From Oscillospiraceae bacterium (GTDB lineage Bacteria; Bacillota; Clostridia; Oscillospirales; Oscillospiraceae), in contig JAGBGB010000200.1 in assembly GCA_017936205.1 (NCBI GenBank), positions 1 through 9,046 on the forward strand: a DNA stretch of 9,046 nt, in the 5' to 3' direction. Position numbers and translations under genes: made by a program. Positions 4,997 to 9,046 of the stretch are shown piece after piece (within the stretch, counting starts at the first letter, position 1; every line of letters begins with the position of its first letter). Under the pieces are notes generated by a model. It had not been told where the DNA came from. It was given only the letters and a program-made list of their open reading frames with translations, and did not search any database.

Positions 4997-7900
4997 ATGA
5001 GAACGAAAACTCTGTCCGTTATTCTGACACTGGTGATGCTGTTACAGCTGCTTCCTCTCACGACTTTGGCTGCCACTGCGCCACGAGAGGAGAAGGCATC
5101 TGCTCTTGCTGCACCGGTTGACAAAAAGATTCAATCCCAGAAGGATTATACTATTACTACCGGTGTCACAGAATCCCACATTGTGCTGACAGATACTGCC
5201 GGAGCCAATCCTATTGCAGGCTTTATGGCGACCATCTCTCCTACGGCGAAGGTCACCTTTAAGGCAAGCTTCCCCAATTACTACACCTCCGGAAGTACGA
5301 CCTCCACCCGTGCAAGCAAGGCAAAGACCCTTGCCTTCGGTGCGAAAAAAATGACGGCACAAGCTGCGGATTATACCAAGACCACAGGAGAGAATGTGCT
5401 CTTTGCTACCAATGCGGATTTCTTCAATATGGATATAAACCAGCCACGGGGGTGCTTGATCTTAGAGGGGAATCTGATCCAGCGACCGGATGTGGATGAT
5501 GCGGAGGCATATTTTGCGGTTCTGAAGGATGGAACCTTCGATATCCGCGCCTATAACGAGCCCTATCATGATGTGCAGGAGGCTGCCTCCGGTAAGCAGT
5601 GGCTTGTGAAGAACGGGAAAACCGTGAAGAACAATGACGAGGTTTTGGCTCCCAGAAATGCCATTGGCTTGAAGGCAGACGGAACCTGTATTACCTTCGT
5701 GGCAGATGGTCGCCAGAGTCATACCGTAGGTATGACCCTTATGGAGTTGGCTGAGCTGATGTATGCAGCGGGCTGTGTGGAAGCGATCAACTTGGATGGT
5801 GGCGGCAGTGCAGTCTACGCCAGCCGACGGAATACCACCGGTGCTCTGACCATTCGGAATTCTCCCTCGGATGCTACGGGGGAGAGACCTGTTACCACGG
5901 GGCTTCTGCTGGTAGCAACGGACTGTCGTCACAGCTATGACAACACCTATGCTCCCACCATTGACAACAGCCACTATCGCATTTGCACTCAATGCTCCGC
6001 CAAGAGCCGAGTGCCCCATACCTACAAGAACGGCAAATGTGTTTGCGGTGCAACTGAGCCGGGGAACGGGGAGCTGTACTTTGGCTTCGATAACGATGCC
6101 TTGGATCGCCCCCACTACTACAGTTCAGCCTATCAGTATACGAATTTTGACATCCATACCCATTCCACATGGGTCCGTGGCTTCTGGTCTACGACCTACA
6201 ACGGCTCGACCAAGGCATTTACCATCAACAATACCAGCGGAGAGCTGATCATGGATGTGACCGATGGATACAGTGGCAGCACAGCGAACGGGAATCTGAT
6301 GTATGGCCCATGGCTCCGTACCACTAATCGTTACGGAGTGTATCCCGGCAATACAGAGGAGGATGCCAAGTATCACGCCCTAAGCTACGATCCTTCTCAG
6401 GCACAGTTCCTACGTATTCGCTTCAAGCTGACCAACTGTGTTACCGATACAGGGAAGGAGCCTCGTGTGGTCCTTGCCTATCATTATAAGAAGGATGGAG
6501 TATTTGGCTACGCAACAGATGTGTCCGCAGCCTATAGCTACACAGACGGCGTCTACCAGACCCTTACCATTCCTCTGACAAGTCAATTCAAGAATGCGGA
6601 TGTGATCATCAATATTGCCTTCCGCTTCCAGCATATTTACAGCAGCTCAGGTGGCAAGCTGGCGATCGACTATATCTACTTCGGGAAGGAAAGAGAAAAC
6701 AGTCTCTTCTTTGACTTCAAGGCAGATACCGCATCCAGACTTCGTTATGCGGATCCTGTTTACGAATATCGGAACTATGACTATAAGAGCTATCTCCACT
6801 GGGCATCCCACTATAACGGCGGTGCAGACAAGCTGGCGATCGACAATACCGCAGGAGTGATCTCCGTAGATGTGACCGAGGGCTACAGCGGCAGTGTAGC
6901 CAATGGGAATGTGATCTACGGACCGTGGCTGAAGACAACTCGCTCTTCCGGAACCCTTACGGGACAGACTACGAACGATATTTATCCCCTTGCCTATGTG
7001 CCCAATGATACAGACTACTTCCAGATCCGATTTAAGACCACGGACTGCGTGGCAGATACAGGCAAGACCCCCAGAGTGGTTCTGGAATACTATTATATTC
7101 AGGATGGCGTGAGAGCCTATGCCAATGATATCCGTGCTACGTGGACAGTTGTGGATGATCAGTATGTCACCCTTACGGCTCCTGCTACAGCTAAGTTTAA
7201 GGGCATCGACATTATGGAGTGCTTCGGTCTCCGCTTCCAGCATATTAAGAGCAGCAACGGCGGCAAGCTGGTGGTGGATTATATCTATATCGGTCCTCGT
7301 TCCGGTCTTCCTTCCGTGGATTATACGGTGAAGTTCCAAAACTGGGACGGAAGCCTGCTCCAATCCGTAGGTGTTCTGAAGGGAGAAACCGCTACCTATA
7401 GCGGTGCAGCTCCTACCAGAGCCTATGACGAAAGCTGCCACTATTCCTTCAAGGGCTGGGATCAGAGCTTGTCGAATATTACATCGAACCTGACGGTCAC
7501 AGCACAGTATAATGCCACTGCACACAGCTTTACCTATACGACCGCAGACGGAAGCAAGCATACAGCCCGTTGCGCCTGCGGCTACAGTAAGAGTGAGGCG
7601 CATACATGGGATAAGGGAACCCTAAGCACCCAGCCTACTTGTACAGCAGAAGGCTTGAGAACCTATACCTGCACCGCCTGCAAGACCACGAAAACCGAGG
7701 CGGTATCCCCCAAGGGGCACACTGCTGTGACGGATGCAGCGGTGGCTCCCACCTGCACAGCAGAGGGAAAGACAGAAGGCAGTCATTGCTCCGCCTGTGG
7801 AGCAGTGATTAAGGCACAAACAAGCGTCCCTCCCACAGGGCACCAGTATGTCTATACCATTAAGAATGCTTCCTTCCATATCGTAGGCTGTAAGAGCTGC

Positions 7901-8914
7901 GATTTGAGGACAGAAGAAGCTCACAGCTATAAAGAGGGCTACTGTGTCTGCGGAGAGCCTGAGATCAAGGAACCGATCCTTGGCACAGACCTGAAGATCA
8001 ACCATACCCTGAATCTTGCAAGTGATATTTCCGTGAACCTCGTTGTGGCGAAATCCCTGCTCACAGGATTTGATCTGAGTACCGTTTATATGCTGGCAGA
8101 AGTAGAAGCCTACGAGGGAAACGATCTCATAGGCACAAGCACCTTAAAGCTCCTGCCCGTAGAGCAGGGGAATTACTACTACTTCACCCTGAACGGACTG
8201 ACAGCGGTGCAGATGAATGATCGGATCTCCTCTGTGCTCTATGGAACCAAGGACGGCCAGCCATATTGTTCCCCCGTAGACGAGTACAGCATCGGAACCT
8301 ATGCCTATTCCCAGCTGAATAAGGATGGGGCAGAGCAAGAGCTGAAAAACCTGTGCTCCGAGCTTCTGCGCTACGGCTCCTGTGCCCAGATTTTCAAGAG
8401 CTACCGTACAGATGCCTTGGTAGATGCCGCTATGACCCAGACGCACAGAAGCTACCTCAGCAATATGGACGATCTGACCTTCGGCAGCACCAATACGGTT
8501 CTGAACGATTTGCAGCAGCCCACCGTAGCATGGGCAGGGAAGTCCCTGAATTTGGAATCCAAGGTGGCTGTAAAATATGTATTCCGCCTGGATGGATACA
8601 CAGGTGAGCTGCAGGATCTGAATCTGAGAGTCCGTTATGAGGGAATCAACGGTCAGCAGCTTACAGCCACGGTTCGGGATGCAGAGCTGTATCAGCCGGA
8701 GGGACAGCTCTATGCCTTCTCCTTTGATGGGCTCCTTGCAGCAGAGCTTCGCTGCGTCCTGTCTGCGCAGATCTACGCAGGGGATACCCCGGTATCCTGC
8801 ACCCTGCAATATAGTCCCGACACCTACGGAGCCAACAAGACCGGCGCTCTTGGCACTCTCTGCAAGGCCATCTTCGCCTACTCCGACAGCGCCAAGACTT
8901 ACTTCCAAAGCTAA
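4997..8914 (+). CDS. Large secreted multidomain phosphodiester glycosidase (NAGPA family)
   Basis: The 1305-residue protein starts at ATG 4997, 6 nt after AAGGAGGA. Residues 1-27 are a signal peptide (hydrophobic LVMLLQLLPLTTLAATA, cleavage likely at LAA or ATA). About 60-308 form the phosphodiester glycosidase domain (PF09992), with NADFF (139-143), the Gly-rich NLDGGGSA (265-272) and GLLLVA at its end. The eukaryotic relative removes GlcNAc from a GlcNAc-phosphodiester; bacterial members are linked to exopolysaccharide or cell-wall phosphoglycans, and this substrate is unknown. A Cys/His module (310-351) follows, then two tandem copies of an unrecognised domain of about 205 residues (357-566, 568-769), an InlB-like repeat (about 774-838), a Cys/His-rich block (843-986) and a duplicated C-terminal domain (about 996-1135, 1178-1303). 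There is no LPXTG, SLH or membrane tail, so release or non-covalent wall binding is expected. Confidence 0.9.
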   Translation: MRTKTLSVILTLVMLLQLLPLTTLAATAPREEKASALAAPVDKKIQSQKDYTITTGVTESHIVLTDTAGANPIAGFMATISPTAKVTFKASFPNYYTSGSTTSTRASKAKTLAFGAKKMTAQAADYTKTTGENVLFATNADFFNMDINQPRGCLILEGNLIQRPDVDDAEAYFAVLKDGTFDIRAYNEPYHDVQEAASGKQWLVKNGKTVKNNDEVLAPRNAIGLKADGTCITFVADGRQSHTVGMTLMELAELMYAAGCVEAINLDGGGSAVYASRRNTTGALTIRNSPSDATGERPVTTGLLLVATDCRHSYDNTYAPTIDNSHYRICTQCSAKSRVPHTYKNGKCVCGATEPGNGELYFGFDNDALDRPHYYSSAYQYTNFDIHTHSTWVRGFWSTTYNGSTKAFTINNTSGELIMDVTDGYSGSTANGNLMYGPWLRTTNRYGVYPGNTEEDAKYHALSYDPSQAQFLRIRFKLTNCVTDTGKEPRVVLAYHYKKDGVFGYATDVSAAYSYTDGVYQTLTIPLTSQFKNADVIINIAFRFQHIYSSSGGKLAIDYIYFGKERENSLFFDFKADTASRLRYADPVYEYRNYDYKSYLHWASHYNGGADKLAIDNTAGVISVDVTEGYSGSVANGNVIYGPWLKTTRSSGTLTGQTTNDIYPLAYVPNDTDYFQIRFKTTDCVADTGKTPRVVLEYYYIQDGVRAYANDIRATWTVVDDQYVTLTAPATAKFKGIDIMECFGLRFQHIKSSNGGKLVVDYIYIGPRSGLPSVDYTVKFQNWDGSLLQSVGVLKGETATYSGAAPTRAYDESCHYSFKGWDQSLSNITSNLTVTAQYNATAHSFTYTTADGSKHTARCACGYSKSEAHTWDKGTLSTQPTCTAEGLRTYTCTACKTTKTEAVSPKGHTAVTDAAVAPTCTAEGKTEGSHCSACGAVIKAQTSVPPTGHQYVYTIKNASFHIVGCKSCDLRTEEAHSYKEGYCVCGEPEIKEPILGTDLKINHTLNLASDISVNLVVAKSLLTGFDLSTVYMLAEVEAYEGNDLIGTSTLKLLPVEQGNYYYFTLNGLTAVQMNDRISSVLYGTKDGQPYCSPVDEYSIGTYAYSQLNKDGAEQELKNLCSELLRYGSCAQIFKSYRTDALVDAAMTQTHRSYLSNMDDLTFGSTNTVLNDLQQPTVAWAGKSLNLESKVAVKYVFRLDGYTGELQDLNLRVRYEGINGQQLTATVRDAELYQPEGQLYAFSFDGLLAAELRCVLSAQIYAGDTPVSCTLQYSPDTYGANKTGALGTLCKAIFAYSDSAKTYFQS
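6065..7303 (+). repeat. Tandem duplicated domain inside the large secreted protein
   Basis: Protein residues 357-566 and 568-769 are homologous copies spaced by 205 residues. Matching segments include VTDGYSGSTANGN with VTEGYSGSVANGN, YGPWLRTT with YGPWLKTT, DTGKEPRVVL with DTGKTPRVVL, and RFQHIYSSSGGKLAIDYIY with RFQHIKSSNGGKLVVDYIY. The pattern looks like a beta-sandwich, possibly carbohydrate-binding, but I cannot assign a family. DNA divergence is clear, so the duplication is not recent. Confidence 0.85.
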
Positions 8915-8927
8915 TACAACTCTCACA

Positions 8928-8972
8928 GAGGGCTGTCCCGCAAATCACACCGGGACAGCCCTCCTCAAATTC
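8928..8972 (+). terminator. Terminator of the large secreted glycosidase gene
   Basis: A perfect 13-bp GC-rich stem (GAGGGCTGTCCCG, 8928-8940, with 8951-8963) encloses a 10-nt loop and starts 13 nt after the stop. It is followed by CTCAAATTCC rather than a clean T run, so termination efficiency is uncertain. Confidence 0.7.
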
Positions 8973-8987
8973 CAATTTTCCGCACCA

Positions 8988-9046
8988 TTCGTAGGGGCGC
9001 GCATTGCGCGTCCGGTTCATGGCGGAACGGCATGAATACAAAAACC
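8988..9046. repeat. GC-rich palindromic intergenic repeat, cut by right edge
   Basis: GGGCGCGCA (8995-9003) pairs with TGCGCGTCC (9005-9013), leaving a single central base and including one G-T pair. TTCATG (9016-9021) pairs with CATGAA (9031-9036). The phrase CGTAGGGGCG followed by a short palindrome recalls dispersed intergenic palindromes common in genomes of this group; that family link is from memory and not verified. No gene is supported in this tail. Confidence 0.45.

Noticed and set aside
6647..7603. Minus-strand open frame of 318 codons
   Set aside because: Lies wholly antisense to the large secreted protein. The plus frame has clear domains and internal homology, while this one shows only low-complexity Ile/Cys/Gly-rich sequence.
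8144..8926. Minus-strand open frame of 260 codons
   Set aside because: Antisense to the duplicated C-terminal domain and runs into the terminator stem; no start signal or recognisable motif.

Overview
The window looks like chromosomal DNA of a low-to-mid GC Gram-positive anaerobe, most likely a gut Clostridium relative of the Oscillospiraceae/Ruminococcaceae type. This is inferred from AGGAGG-type ribosome binding sites, near-consensus sigma-A promoters, a lipobox lipoprotein, a zinc-ribbon/BIG2 membrane protein, and a very large secreted protein with Cys/His modules and an InlB-like repeat. No phage, plasmid, transposase, CRISPR or RNA gene was seen.

Layout. (1) 1-609, minus: N-terminal 203 residues of a protein-kinase-fold protein whose catalytic-loop Asp reads Asn and whose Gly-rich loop is missing, so probably a pseudokinase; it runs off the left edge. 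(2) 610-824: divergent control region with a good plus-strand promoter and a leader holding tiny ORFs. (3) 825-2009, plus: zinc-ribbon, one membrane span, and three bacterial Ig-like units, closed by a strong terminator. (4) 2076-2244: an island of inverted repeats between convergent genes; its last arm supplies the stop codon of the next gene. (5) 2242-4527, minus: four genes, read as lipoprotein, small membrane-anchored protein, GtrA-family flippase-like protein and PAP2-family phosphatase, with two internal promoters placed at the stop codons of upstream genes. (6) 4553-4834, plus: DUF1294 membrane protein, divergent from the lipoprotein gene; a 12-bp palindrome gives both genes their Shine-Dalgarno. 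(7) 4997-8914, plus: a 1305-residue secreted phosphodiester glycosidase (NAGPA family) with two long tandem domains, an InlB-like repeat, Cys/His modules and a duplicated C-terminal domain. (8) 8915-9046: terminator, then a GC-rich palindromic repeat cut by the right edge.

The common theme is the cell envelope. GtrA proteins are linked to moving polyprenyl-phosphate sugars, PAP2 proteins to dephosphorylating lipid phosphates, and NAGPA-type enzymes to cleaving sugar phosphodiesters, so lipid-linked glycan or phosphoglycan metabolism is a reasonable inference but is not proven by this sequence. The pseudokinase and zinc-ribbon/BIG2 pair could form a signalling or scaffold unit. The least explained parts are the duplicated domain at residues 357-769 of the large protein, the hairpin island, and the two small extracytoplasmic proteins.
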